This document shows positions 7,965-14,622 of a stretch of DNA of 29,691 nt, piece by piece. Source of the DNA: Desulfatitalea sp. UBA4791. GTDB lineage: Bacteria; Desulfobacterota; Desulfobacteria; Desulfobacterales; Desulfosarcinaceae. The notes under the pieces are model-generated. The model ran no database searches. It was not told where the DNA came from and saw nothing but the letters and a program-made list of their open reading frames with translations. Every line of letters begins with the position of its first letter. Position 1 is the first letter of the stretch. The stretch covers positions 1-29,691 of the forward strand of contig DHGT01000003.1 of assembly GCA_002402905.1 (NCBI GenBank). The letters run 5' to 3'. A program made the position numbers and the translations under genes.

Positions 7965-8873
7965 TCAGCTTGGCTTCAGCAAATTTTCAAGGGCTGCGTC
8001 CAACCGGCCATGCCGAAATTCAAAACCGGCCGCCTGCAACGCGGCCGGGACGGCCCGTTGACCGGCCAGCAGCGCCCCGGCCGCTTCGCCCAAGGCCAAT
8101 TTGAGCGCCAGGGGCGGTACCGGAACGGCTGCGGGCCGGCCGATGGCCCTTCCCAGCGCCTTGGCAAAATCGCGATTGCGCACCGGTTCCGGGCCGCACA
8201 AATTGAATGGCCCACTCAGATCGCTACGTTCGACCAAGAATTGCATGGCGGCGATCAGGTCGTCGATGTGAATCCAGGGAAACCACTGGCGACCGGAGCC
8301 CAGAGGCCCTCCGGCAAATTTGCGAAAGGCCGGCAGCATGTTGGCCAGAGCGCCGCCATCCGTGCCCAGTACGATCCCCAGCCGCATCAACGCGACCCGG
8401 GCCCCCTTGTCGACCGCCTTGCGTGCTTCGGCCTCCCAGTCCTTGGCCAGTGACGCCAAAAAACCTTCTCCATTGAGGGCCTCTTCGGTCAGGATCCGTT
8501 CCTCGCCATCGCCGTAATAGCCCACGGCGGAGGTACTGAGCAAGATCGCACGGCTCTTTTCCGGCAAAGCCGAAACCAGATGGCGGGTCGTCAAAATGCG
8601 GCTGTCGTATATCTGTTCTTTATAGCGACGGGACCAACGCTTGAAGATGGTTCGCCCGGTCAGGTTGACGATCAGATCGGATTGCGCAACGGCTTGCTGC
8701 CAGGCGCCCGGTTGAGTGGTATCCGCCGCAATGTACGAATATGGATCGGAATCGCTCTCACCATCAGATCTTCGGCGCGACCCGATCACCGTGACACGAT
8801 GGCCCTGGTTTATGAGATGGGCGCATAGAGAGCGACCCACAAACCCCGTTCCACCCGTGATCAACGTCTGCAT
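7965..8873 (-). CDS. TIGR01777-family NAD(P)-binding epimerase
   Basis: 302 residues, the usual length for this family (E. coli YfcH is a member). The N-terminal Rossmann motif ITGGTGFVGRSL has Gly7, Gly10 and Gly13. Further family motifs are LIVNLTGRTIFKRW, LLSTSAVGYYGD, the LMRLGIVLGTDGGAL segment, WFPWIHIDDLIAAM and FNLCGPEPVRNRDFA. The C-terminal region has the DUF1731-type ending (PAALQAAGFEFRHG). The biological substrate is not known. The start at 8873 is supported by GGAGG 6 nt upstream. It follows the enoyl-CoA hydratase family gene by 35 nt on the same strand. Confidence 0.93.
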   Translation of the reverse strand: MQTLITGGTGFVGRSLCAHLINQGHRVTVIGSRRRSDGESDSDPYSYIAADTTQPGAWQQAVAQSDLIVNLTGRTIFKRWSRRYKEQIYDSRILTTRHLVSALPEKSRAILLSTSAVGYYGDGEERILTEEALNGEGFLASLAKDWEAEARKAVDKGARVALMRLGIVLGTDGGALANMLPAFRKFAGGPLGSGRQWFPWIHIDDLIAAMQFLVERSDLSGPFNLCGPEPVRNRDFAKALGRAIGRPAAVPVPPLALKLALGEAAGALLAGQRAVPAALQAAGFEFRHGRLDAALENLLKPS

Positions 8874-8908
8874 AAGGGGCCTCCATAACGTCTCTTCAAC
8901 CCTTTCTT

Positions 8909-9628
8909 TCAGGGTTTGAGAAAGATAAATTGCCCGGATTCGATGTAGGGCACATCGTCGACATCGAGTGCATGCGCGATGGATCCGTTTCGGCGCTTTT
9001 TAATCTCAGCCACCGTCTCGCGCTTTTTATCCATTTGACGGGCCAGCGCCATGGCCGCCTCCATCAACCGGTCCAAGGGACAGGCGGCCTTGATCACATG
9101 ATGGGCGCATAGGGTCTCGGCTGTGAACCGCCCGCCGGTGATCTGCATTTCGTGCAACAGGTAGGGTGGAATGGCTCTTTCCAGCAGCGCATTCATCCCC
9201 GGCAAAAAGGCAAATTCACGATCCACGGCCGGCAAACAGAAATAGCCCCTGTCCGATCGCATAAAGCGGAAATCGAAAGTGCAACTGAAAATGGCGCCAC
9301 CGGCGAAGGCATGTCCATTGATCGCAGCAATGGTCACCAGGGGAAAATTGAGAACCCGCTTGAACATTCGGTTCAATTGATAAAAGAGGCGCTTCACCGC
9401 AGGCAGGTCGCTTTCGATCCGCTGCGCCACCCACGCCAGATCGATGCCATTGCTGAAAATCTTTTCATGGCCGCTGGTGACCACGAGCGTGGTGGCGGCG
9501 GTATCAGCCTCTATGGCGTCCATAACCTGTTGAAGAGAAACGAGAAATGGTGGATTGAACCAGTTTTCACCATCATTCATGGTGACCACGGCCACATGAC
9601 CGTCCAACTCAAAATCGACCAGGGCCAT
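8909..9628 (-). CDS. Enoyl-CoA hydratase/isomerase (crotonase) family protein
   Basis: 239 residues of crotonase fold. The N-terminus VDFELDGHVAVVTMNDGENW is typical of the family. It has the oxyanion-hole segment TIAAINGHAFAGGAIFSCTF and a central FSNGIDLAWV in place of the usual FSAGADL. The family binds acyl-CoA thioesters and catalyses hydration, isomerisation or hydrolysis; the catalytic acids usual in hydratases are not obvious, so the exact reaction is open. The start at 9628 has GGGAG about 6 nt upstream. A minus-strand terminator at 9760-9727 separates it from the upstream HesB-like gene, so it probably has its own promoter in 9629-9726. Confidence 0.88.
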   Translation of the reverse strand: MALVDFELDGHVAVVTMNDGENWFNPPFLVSLQQVMDAIEADTAATTLVVTSGHEKIFSNGIDLAWVAQRIESDLPAVKRLFYQLNRMFKRVLNFPLVTIAAINGHAFAGGAIFSCTFDFRFMRSDRGYFCLPAVDREFAFLPGMNALLERAIPPYLLHEMQITGGRFTAETLCAHHVIKAACPLDRLMEAAMALARQMDKKRETVAEIKKRRNGSIAHALDVDDVPYIESGQFIFLKP

Positions 9629-9726
9629 CCTTTACTCCCAACTGTTTTCGAATCCGCTTTCCATCACTATAAAGGCAAACCGGCGGGCAACGCAACGCTG
9701 CGATTTGACAGGTCACGTCCATTCCC

Positions 9727-9760
9727 AAAAAAGAAAGCGGGAGCATGGCATCCCGCTTTC
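9727..9760 (-). terminator. Intrinsic terminator downstream of the HesB-like gene
   Basis: On the minus strand a perfect 10-bp stem (GAAAGCGGGA / TCCCGCTTTC, 9760-9751 with 9742-9733) has an 8-nt loop and is followed directly by six T (9732-9727). It lies 26 nt after the stop of the selenoprotein gene. Confidence 0.88.
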
Positions 9761-9786
9761 CTGTTTAAAACCCGATCAAAAAAATA

Positions 9787-10107
9787 TCAGCAGCTGCAAG
9801 AGCTGGATCCGGAGCTGCATCCCGAACATCCGCCTGCGCCAAAATCCACGCCGCAATCCAGCTTGAAACCATACATGTGAAAATCGACCTTGATGGGTTG
9901 AACCCGATCCAGGAACGACTTGTTCACCACGTACTTGAAACCGTCCACATCAAACTCCTGATCCTGATCATTCGGCTCATCCAGAGCCATGGCCAAGCCC
10001 GGGCCGCCTCACCCGCCTTCATTCAAAAAGATACGAATGGGTTTGACCTCTTTACCGTTAAAATAGGCCGCGATCTGTTCCGTGGCCGCAGGTGTTACTT
10101 CGAACAT
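9787..10107 (-). CDS. HesB/IscA-like selenoprotein (in-frame UGA read as selenocysteine)
   Basis: 106 residues if the UGA at 10011-10009 is decoded as selenocysteine 33. Upstream of it lies MFEVTPAATEQIAAYF followed by PIRIFLNEGG; downstream GGPGLAMALDEP continues the same HesB/IscA-type domain. Cys-containing homologues have GGCSGP at this point, so the UGA replaces the conserved Cys. HesB-like selenoproteins are a known family in deltaproteobacteria. The C-terminus is Cys/Gly/Ser-rich (GGCSGCSSGSSSCSC). The fold binds Fe-S clusters or iron in relatives; the role of the Sec form is unknown. The start at 10107 has AAGGAGG about 6 nt upstream. Gene callers will give only 9787-9996 or miss it. 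A TGC-to-TGA sequencing error is the alternative, but the SECIS-like hairpin argues against it. Confidence 0.9.
9974..9999 (-). other. Candidate bacterial SECIS element of the HesB-like selenoprotein
   Basis: On the minus strand, GGCUUG-G-CCA pairs with UGG-A-UGAGCC (two G-U wobbles and one G-A mismatch) around the 6-nt loop UGGCUC. The loop has G at its second and third positions. Nineteen nt lie between the UGA and the loop. Bacterial SECIS elements sit about 16-37 nt after the UGA with a G near the start of the loop, so this fits. Pairing was done by eye. Confidence 0.65.
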
Positions 10108-10151
10108 GATTGCCTCCTTCAATAATATGCATCGCCGCTGGGCGCAGATTT

Positions 10152-10175
10152 TTGCGCGCCTTTTGCGACGCGCAA
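10152..10175. other. Hairpin in the HesB-like gene leader
   Basis: A perfect 7-bp stem TTGCGCG / CGCGCAA with a 10-nt loop lies 45-68 nt upstream of the selenoprotein start. It has no T run downstream in the minus direction, so it is not a standard terminator. Role unknown. Confidence 0.3.
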
Positions 10176-10178
10176 GCC

Positions 10179-10207
10179 AACCTAACCATAACCGGTCTCA
10201 ATGTCAA
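10179..10207 (-). promoter_or_regulatory. Candidate promoter for the HesB-like selenoprotein
   Basis: On the minus strand a perfect -35 box TTGACA (10207-10202) is followed after 17 bp by TAGGTT (10184-10179), a weak -10 box. It lies 72-100 nt upstream of the start codon, between the macrodomain gene and the selenoprotein gene. Confidence 0.4.
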
Positions 10208-10276
10208 ATCCAGATGCCATCGACATCGAAATTTGATCAGCTATCCGATCCTGTTGCGGTTGTCAAAATCAGTTTG

Positions 10277-10807
10277 TCATTTGTCGGACAGGGCCTTGAA
10301 TCGTTCGATGTATACCTCGCGATCCCGTGACGAAAAAAGGACGAAGATGATTTTTTCCAATTCGGGGTGATCCTTCAAAAAGGTCGCTGCCGTTTCCAGG
10401 GCGATGCGGCAGGCGGCATCGATGGGATAGCCGTACACACCGCAACTGATGGCCGGGAATGCAATGGTTCTTACCTGATGAGCCACCGCCAATGCCAGAC
10501 TGTTCTGATAGCAGGCTTGCAGTAGATGCGCGTCCTTGGGTTTGCCGCTGTAGACCGGCCCGACCGTGTGGATGACATATTTGGCCGGCAAATTGTAGCC
10601 ACCGGTAATGCGCGCTTCACCGGTCGGACAACCACCGAGGGTGCGGCACTCGGCCAACAACTGGGGGCCGGCAGCCCGATGAATGGCGCCGTCCACACCG
10701 CCACCCCCCAATAGGGAGGTGTTGGCTGCATTAACAATCGCATCCACTTGTAAACGGGTGATGTCACCTTGCCGGATGTCGATTCTGTCGAGAACTGACG
10801 GGTCCAT
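10277..10807 (-). CDS. Macrodomain protein (ADP-ribose / O-acetyl-ADP-ribose processing)
   Basis: 176 residues, a single macrodomain of MacroD/YmdB type. Signatures are GDITRLQVDAIVNAANTSLL, the loop GGGGVDGAIHRAAG with the conserved Asp, the GYNLPAKYVIHTVGPVY segment, and the phosphate-binding AFPAISCGVYGYP loop. The family removes ADP-ribose from proteins or deacetylates O-acetyl-ADP-ribose. The ATG at 10807 is chosen because a GGGGGG run lies about 4 nt upstream; a TTG at 10819 is in frame but unsupported. A palindromic repeat begins 19 bp upstream of the start and may affect expression. Confidence 0.95.
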   Translation of the reverse strand: MDPSVLDRIDIRQGDITRLQVDAIVNAANTSLLGGGGVDGAIHRAAGPQLLAECRTLGGCPTGEARITGGYNLPAKYVIHTVGPVYSGKPKDAHLLQACYQNSLALAVAHQVRTIAFPAISCGVYGYPIDAACRIALETAATFLKDHPELEKIIFVLFSSRDREVYIERFKALSDK

Positions 10808-10826
10808 GTTTCCCCCCAATGCTATT

Positions 10827-10971
10827 TAGTGCCCATCCACAAATGTCCAATTGTCCCGATATCTGCGTTGCGCGAAAAATTTAATCCTCGGAATATCAGC
10901 CATATGCCTGCGGTTAAATTTTTCGTGCGCCTTGATCTCGACCCAATTTGCCTATTTGTGGACGGACACTA
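10827..10971. repeat. MITE-like palindromic element, 145 bp
   Basis: Terminal inverted repeats of 18 bp, TAGTGCCCATCCACAAAT (10827-10844) and the complement of TAGTGTCCGTCCACAAAT (10954-10971), match at 16 of 18 positions. A second, inner inverted repeat pairs GCGCGAAAAATTTAA (about 10870-10884) with TTAAATTTTTCGTGCGC (about 10914-10930). There is no reading frame inside. If the element is trimmed to AGTG...CACT, ATTT flanks both sides and could be a target duplication. It fills the gap between the macrodomain and FmdB-type genes and is probably a non-autonomous transposable or REP-like element. Confidence 0.75.
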
Positions 10972-11002
10972 TTTAACACCTTGAGATCGATTTAAAATAT
11001 AT

Positions 11003-11494
11003 TTACAAATCGTAAAGCGTTTCATCCCTGCGAGGCGCTTGACGCCGGGAGGCGCGGGCAGCTTTTTTCCCCGACAGTTGAAACGGATCTTCGTTTTCCA
11101 GGATATCGCCCATCTCCGCTTCGATCTGCTCCGGATCCTCGCCTCTTTCCATCCGGCTGAGGGCCTCCTGCATGCCGCTGCCCAGCTCCATCCCGGTCAT
11201 ATCGGTCAGTTTACGCATCAGATTGGCCGCCTGCCTCGGATCGTCCTCGTTGATCTTTTCCGCCTCGCCGGCCAGCATTTGCATGGCCTGTTCCATCTTC
11301 GTTTCATCAAACGGGAGGTCCTCCATATCCCCATCTTCTTTGGCCCGCCCAGTCACCGCGAAGGCCGACATCCGGCGGGAAAGGGTGTGGGTCTTGCACC
11401 GGGGGCACTTTGGCTGTTTGGTCGTGTTGATGGATCTGGAGAAGAAGTTAAAAATGGTATTGCATCGATCGCAGTAGAATTCGTAGATGGGCAT
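11003..11494 (-). CDS. FmdB-type zinc ribbon protein
   Basis: 163 residues. The N-terminal 42 residues are a zinc ribbon: MPIYEFYCDRCNTIFNFFSR, then KCPRCK, giving Cys8, Cys11, Cys30 and Cys33. This matches the FmdB/CxxC_CxxC_SSSS putative regulatory family, whose biochemical function is unclear. The remainder is acidic and helical (MEQAMQMLAGEAEKI, RMERGEDPEQIEAEMGD) and ends in a basic stretch. The start at 11494 has GAGGTG about 6 nt upstream, and a good promoter candidate lies at 11582-11554. Cytoplasmic; no membrane segment. Confidence 0.87.
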   Translation of the reverse strand: MPIYEFYCDRCNTIFNFFSRSINTTKQPKCPRCKTHTLSRRMSAFAVTGRAKEDGDMEDLPFDETKMEQAMQMLAGEAEKINEDDPRQAANLMRKLTDMTGMELGSGMQEALSRMERGEDPEQIEAEMGDILENEDPFQLSGKKAARASRRQAPRRDETLYDL

Positions 11495-11553
11495 GGCATC
11501 ACCTCATGTAGGAGTCTGTTTGGGTATCTTCCATTGCACTGATTTCGTTCATC

Positions 11554-11582
11554 AAATTATGATATTTGGCGCCAGTTGTCAA
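11554..11582 (-). promoter_or_regulatory. Candidate sigma70-type promoter for the FmdB-type gene
   Basis: On the minus strand TTGACA (11582-11577) and TAATTT (11559-11554) are 17 bp apart and about 60 nt upstream of the start codon. The -35 box is perfect and the -10 box matches 4 of 6. Confidence 0.5.
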
Positions 11583-11623
11583 CGATCGGCAGCGTTACTG
11601 ACGGAATGACATGCGTTAGACCC

Positions 11624-11651
11624 GGCCCGGGTGGGACAGGTGACCCGGGCC
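11624..11651. other. Strong GC hairpin in the FmdB-ndk divergent region
   Basis: A perfect 9-bp inverted repeat GGCCCGGGT / ACCCGGGCC with a 10-nt spacer lies between the two divergent promoters. No T run follows on either strand. It could be an operator or a folded leader element. The rest of the 328-bp gap 11495-11822 holds the two promoter candidates and nothing else I recognise. Confidence 0.4.
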
Positions 11652-11758
11652 TGCCGCAACTGTTCCCAAACGAATTTTTGCCTCAAACAACGCCTGGGAA
11701 GAATGCCCGTCAACGTGAATCACATTCAGTTAGAACCGCTGCCGTTCACTGGCGGTCG

Positions 11759-11787
11759 TTGACTTGACCATTGCCTTCTGCTATGGC
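11759..11787 (+). promoter_or_regulatory. Candidate promoter for ndk-trmJ
   Basis: TTGACT (11759-11764) and TATGGC (11782-11787) are 17 bp apart, giving a start site about 30 nt before the ndk ATG. The -35 box matches 5 of 6; the -10 box is weak. Confidence 0.4.
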
Positions 11788-11822
11788 AGCCGCAACCTCC
11801 GAACAGAAAGGAAACTGATATC

Positions 11823-12236
11823 ATGGAACAAACTTTGGCCATTATCAAACCCGATGGCGTTTCCCGCGGACTCATCGGCGAGGTGATCATCCGCATCGAA
11901 CGCAACAAGCTCAAGATCAAGGCCATGAAGCTGATTCAAATGTCCAAAACCCAGGCCCAGGGTTTTTATGCCGTGCATCGGGAACGCCCTTTTTTCCAAA
12001 GCCTGACCGATTTCATGTGTTCCGGTCCGGTCGTGGTGATGGTTCTTGAGGGCGAAAACGCCATTAAACCCTGGCGCGACATGATGGGCGCCACCAATTA
12101 TAAAGATGCGGCCGAAGGCACGATTCGCCGCGACTTTGCCACCGACATTGAAAAAAACGTGGTTCACGGATCGGATGCACCTGAAACCGCCGCCTTCGAA
12201 ACCGGCTACTTTTTCAACGCCCTGGAACGTGTCTGA
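11823..12236 (+). CDS. ndk: Nucleoside diphosphate kinase
   Basis: 137 residues, standard length. Transfers the gamma phosphate of ATP to other (d)NDPs through a phosphohistidine. The N-terminus MEQTLAIIKPDGVSRGLIGE, the HRERPFF segment and the active-site His115 in NVVHGSDAPETA are all present, as are VLEGENAI and WRDMMGATN. The ribosome binding site AAAGGAAA lies about 9 nt before the ATG. The stop codon shares its last base with the ATG of the next gene (TGATG), so translation of the two is probably coupled. Confidence 0.98.
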   Translation: MEQTLAIIKPDGVSRGLIGEVIIRIERNKLKIKAMKLIQMSKTQAQGFYAVHRERPFFQSLTDFMCSGPVVVMVLEGENAIKPWRDMMGATNYKDAAEGTIRRDFATDIEKNVVHGSDAPETAAFETGYFFNALERV

Positions 12237-13018
12237 TGGTGACGGGCGTTCGCCTCGAGAACATTACGATCGTATTGAACCGGCCCCGATATCCCGAAAA
12301 CATCGGGGCCGCCGCACGCGCCCTCTGCAACATGGGCATGCGGCGCCTGGTGGTCGTCTCACCCGAACTATGCGACTTGACACGGGTATTGCGTTTGGCG
12401 ACCCATGCAGCCAGCGAGGTGGTCGAACAGATGGGCTGTTTCGATGACCTCAAGGAGGCTCTGGAGCCGTTCGGCTATGTCGTCGGCACCACGGCCCGAC
12501 AAGGTCGCGAACGCCAATTCGTGATGCACCCGCAGCAGGCCGCCGAACATCTGGTGTCGATCTCGCAGGAGAACGAGGTGGCCCTGCTCTTCGGCCCTGA
12601 AGACCGGGGCCTGACCAACGAAGAACTTCGCCTCTGCCACCACCTGGTCACCATTCCCACCGATCAGTTTTCCTCGCTCAATCTGGCCCAGGCCGTCATG
12701 GTGATGTGCTATGAAATCTTCAAGACTGGCCGGCCGGGACCCAAGCACCAAACACCCCGATTGGCCACGAGGATCGAGCTGGACGGCATGTACGACCAAG
12801 TCAAAGACCTGTTGGTGCGCATCGACTATATTCTACCGGACAACCCCGACTACTGGATGAACAAGCTGCGCCGCTTTTTTACCCGGCTTCAACTGCGCGC
12901 CGGCGAGGTGAGCATGATCCGCGGCATTTGCCGGCAAATCGATTGGTACGCCGGCAAATGTTACCGGGATGGCGCCTCGGGAATCGAGGCACCCAAAACC
13001 TATTCCCCACCCGAATAA
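12236..13018 (+). CDS. trmJ: TrmJ-type tRNA (cytidine/uridine-2'-O-)-methyltransferase, SPOUT/TrmH superfamily
   Basis: 260 residues. The three SPOUT/SpoU motifs are clear: NRPRYPENIGAAARALCNMG, then LLFGPEDRGLTNEELRLC, then IPTDQFSSLNLAQAVMVMCY. The C-terminal extension (KDLLVRIDYILPDNPDYWMN, RRFFTRLQLRAGEVSMIRG) is typical of TrmJ, which methylates the 2'-O of nucleotide 32 in tRNA. It starts one base inside the ndk stop codon. Assignment to the superfamily is secure; TrmJ rather than another family member is likely from the N-terminus VRLENITIVLNRPRYPENIG and the C-terminal helices. Confidence 0.9.
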   Translation: MVTGVRLENITIVLNRPRYPENIGAAARALCNMGMRRLVVVSPELCDLTRVLRLATHAASEVVEQMGCFDDLKEALEPFGYVVGTTARQGRERQFVMHPQQAAEHLVSISQENEVALLFGPEDRGLTNEELRLCHHLVTIPTDQFSSLNLAQAVMVMCYEIFKTGRPGPKHQTPRLATRIELDGMYDQVKDLLVRIDYILPDNPDYWMNKLRRFFTRLQLRAGEVSMIRGICRQIDWYAGKCYRDGASGIEAPKTYSPPE

Positions 13019-13136
13019 CAGCCCTTACCGCGCGGCAATCCACAGAAGGCCGATGGGTGGGCGGATACGGTGAAACAATCTCAATGTTCCGCAAACAAAA
13101 CCCCAATCGCTGATCACTCGAAACAGATCTGTCATC

Positions 13137-13165
13137 TTGCAAAGCTTGCAGAGACATCCTATCTT
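13137..13165 (+). promoter_or_regulatory. Weak promoter candidate before the 4-TM protein gene
   Basis: TTGCAA (13137-13142) and TATCTT (13160-13165) are 17 bp apart, each matching 4 of 6 consensus bases. The rest of the 259-bp gap 13019-13277 shows no terminator with a T run after the methyltransferase gene. Confidence 0.25.
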
Positions 13166-13277
13166 GTATGTCAAATCAAAGGGCAACTACTCGGCGTTTG
13201 TCGAATTGGAACCGCAGAAAATGGTTGCCGCAGGTGGTTGCTGTAGCTCAAATGACACATCTATAGGGAGGACATTC

Positions 13278-13673
13278 ATGCGCGGCTTGGCGCTTCGATG
13301 GCTGACACTCACATTTGCCATCGTGTTGGCTTCATATCTATTGGATGGCGTACGCGTCAGTGGTTTCTTTTCGGCCCTCGGCGCCGCTGCAATGTTGGGG
13401 ATTCTTAACGCTTTTTTCAGGCCCATCGCCCTGATTCTGACCCTTCCGATCAATATCATCACCTTTGGTCTATTTACCTTCGTCATCAACGCCGTCATGT
13501 TGAAAATGGCCTCCGGCGTGATCAGCGGATTTGAAGTGTATGGTTTCTGGACGGCGGTATTCGGTGCCCTGATCATTGGATTGGTCAGCTTTGCCTTGAA
13601 TACGCTGGTCGGTGAAAGCGGGCGGGTCGATATCATCGATCTCAAACACCGGGGTGGCAATCGCTGGGAGTAA
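13278..13673 (+). CDS. Small four-TM membrane protein, phage-holin-superfamily-IV-like (PF04020 type)
   Basis: 131 residues, nearly all hydrophobic. About four membrane segments are visible: WLTLTFAIVLASYLL, FFSALGAAAMLGILNAFF, the IALILTLPINIITFGLFTFV stretch, and VFGALIIGLVSFALNTLV. The arrangement with the central NAFFRPIALILTLPINIITF motif is that of the widespread PF04020 family, listed as holin superfamily IV but mostly of unknown function in chromosomes. The ATG at 13278 is chosen from GGGAGG 7 nt upstream; the open frame reaches back to 13137 but without support. It lies 18 nt before the DnaJ-domain gene and probably belongs to the same transcript. Confidence 0.85.
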   Translation: MRGLALRWLTLTFAIVLASYLLDGVRVSGFFSALGAAAMLGILNAFFRPIALILTLPINIITFGLFTFVINAVMLKMASGVISGFEVYGFWTAVFGALIIGLVSFALNTLVGESGRVDIIDLKHRGGNRWE

Positions 13674-13691
13674 ACCTCCTACATAGCGGAT

Positions 13692-14117
13692 ATGCATATG
13701 GCATGGATCTGGATAATCCTGGCGCTGATTTACATCCTCTCGCCCTATGACCTGCTGCCGGATTTCATACCATTTCGCGGCTGGCTCGATGACCTCGTGG
13801 TTCTCTTTCTCATGGTGCGCCAAATCATGCGGCTGCGGGGCACGAAACCATCGCCTCGGCAAAACCATGATGATCATGAGGATCAACAAAAGCAACGGGA
13901 TACAAACCAGTCCAATGAAAACGATCCAACCGATCCATATGAGATTCTGGGTGTCCGGCGCAACGCTGGAAAAGAGGAGATCCAAGCGGCTTACCGAAAA
14001 TTGGCCAACCAGTATCATCCGGACAAGGTGGCCCATTTGGGCAAAGAGTTCCAGGAACTTGCCGAAAAGCGCTTTAAGGAGATCCAAGCCGCTTATGAAA
14101 AACTCGCCAAACATTGA
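13692..14117 (+). CDS. Membrane-anchored DnaJ-domain protein (DUF1232-like N-terminus)
   Basis: 141 residues. The N-terminus (AWIWIILALIYILSPYDLLP, then DFIPFRGWLDDLVVL) resembles the YkvA/DUF1232 membrane motif. A charged, Gln/Asn/Asp-rich linker follows (about residues 50-80). A J domain completes the protein: DPYEILGVRRNAGKEEIQAA, then the HPD motif in YHPDKVAHL and a final KEIQAAYEKLAKH. J domains recruit and stimulate Hsp70, here probably at the inner face of the membrane (inference). ATGs at 13692 and 13698 are both possible and ribosome binding sites are weak. The HNH-protein gene follows after 11 nt. Confidence 0.9.
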   Translation: MHMAWIWIILALIYILSPYDLLPDFIPFRGWLDDLVVLFLMVRQIMRLRGTKPSPRQNHDDHEDQQKQRDTNQSNENDPTDPYEILGVRRNAGKEEIQAAYRKLANQYHPDKVAHLGKEFQELAEKRFKEIQAAYEKLAKH

Positions 14118-14128
14118 AGGTATTTCAC

Positions 14129-14518
14129 ATGACTTCGAAAAAGGGCTCGGCAGACCGTGAACGTCTGGCCAAAATTGTGGCGGAAGCACGACGGCACCGC
14201 GAGGAGCAGGAAAAAACTTACCGGGAGCGGGCCTTGAAGCTCTTTCCGTGGATCTGTGCACGATGCGGCCGCGAATTTTCAGGCAAACGCCTGCGCGAAC
14301 TGACAGTGCACCACAAGGACCATAATCACGACAACAATCCTCCCGACGGCAGCAACTGGGAGTTGCTCTGCATCTACTGCCATGACAATGAACACGACCG
14401 CATCGCCGTGGCCGAATCCTATGACGCCGGCCCGTCCGATCGGAACCACTCTTCCGACTCGGGCAACACGCCATTTGCCGGGTTGTCGGACTTGCTCAAG
14501 AAAAAAGGGGTGATCTGA
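14129..14518 (+). CDS. YajD-like HNH nuclease domain protein
   Basis: 129 residues. The N-terminus is a basic helical region (RERLAKIVAEARRHREEQEK). The HNH module follows: WICARCGREFSGKRLRELTV, then HHKDHNHDNNP, then NWELLCIYCHDNEHDR. Two CxxC pairs can bind structural zinc and the HHKDHNH segment supplies the metal-binding His. This is the YajD-type arrangement; DNA substrate and role are unknown. The ATG at 14129 is chosen because GAAGG lies 8 nt upstream; a TTG at 14114 overlapping the DnaJ stop is less likely. Confidence 0.88.
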   Translation: MTSKKGSADRERLAKIVAEARRHREEQEKTYRERALKLFPWICARCGREFSGKRLRELTVHHKDHNHDNNPPDGSNWELLCIYCHDNEHDRIAVAESYDAGPSDRNHSSDSGNTPFAGLSDLLKKKGVI

Positions 14519-14542
14519 ACATTCGATCCGAACATTCGATCC
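14517..14542. repeat. 13-bp tandem direct repeat at a promoter
   Basis: GAACATTCGATCC occurs twice head to tail (14517-14529, 14530-14542). It begins at the HNH-gene stop codon and ends 3 bp before a perfect -35 box. Position and size suit a binding site for a dimeric regulator (inference). Confidence 0.6.
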
Positions 14543-14545
14543 GAA

Positions 14546-14574
14546 TTGACAAACCCTATTTCTTGGACTATTTA
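14546..14574 (+). promoter_or_regulatory. Candidate promoter for the Lys/Ala-rich protein
   Basis: A perfect TTGACA (14546-14551) is followed after 17 bp by TATTTA (14569-14574), a weak -10 box. The gene starts about 48 nt downstream. Confidence 0.4.
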
Positions 14575-14622
14575 TTCGTAGTTTTTTCCATAAGTTGCTT
14601 GAAACCTCAAAAGGAGTCGAGA

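Noticed and set aside
9787..9996. Short HesB C-terminal fragment starting at ATG 9996, or a pseudogene with a nonsense codon
   Set aside because: The upstream in-frame half with its own ribosome binding site and the SECIS-like hairpin make selenocysteine read-through the better explanation.
10152..10175. Hairpin TTGCGCG/CGCGCAA as a terminator after the macrodomain gene
   Set aside because: In the direction of transcription it is followed by A residues, so it lacks the T run an intrinsic terminator needs.
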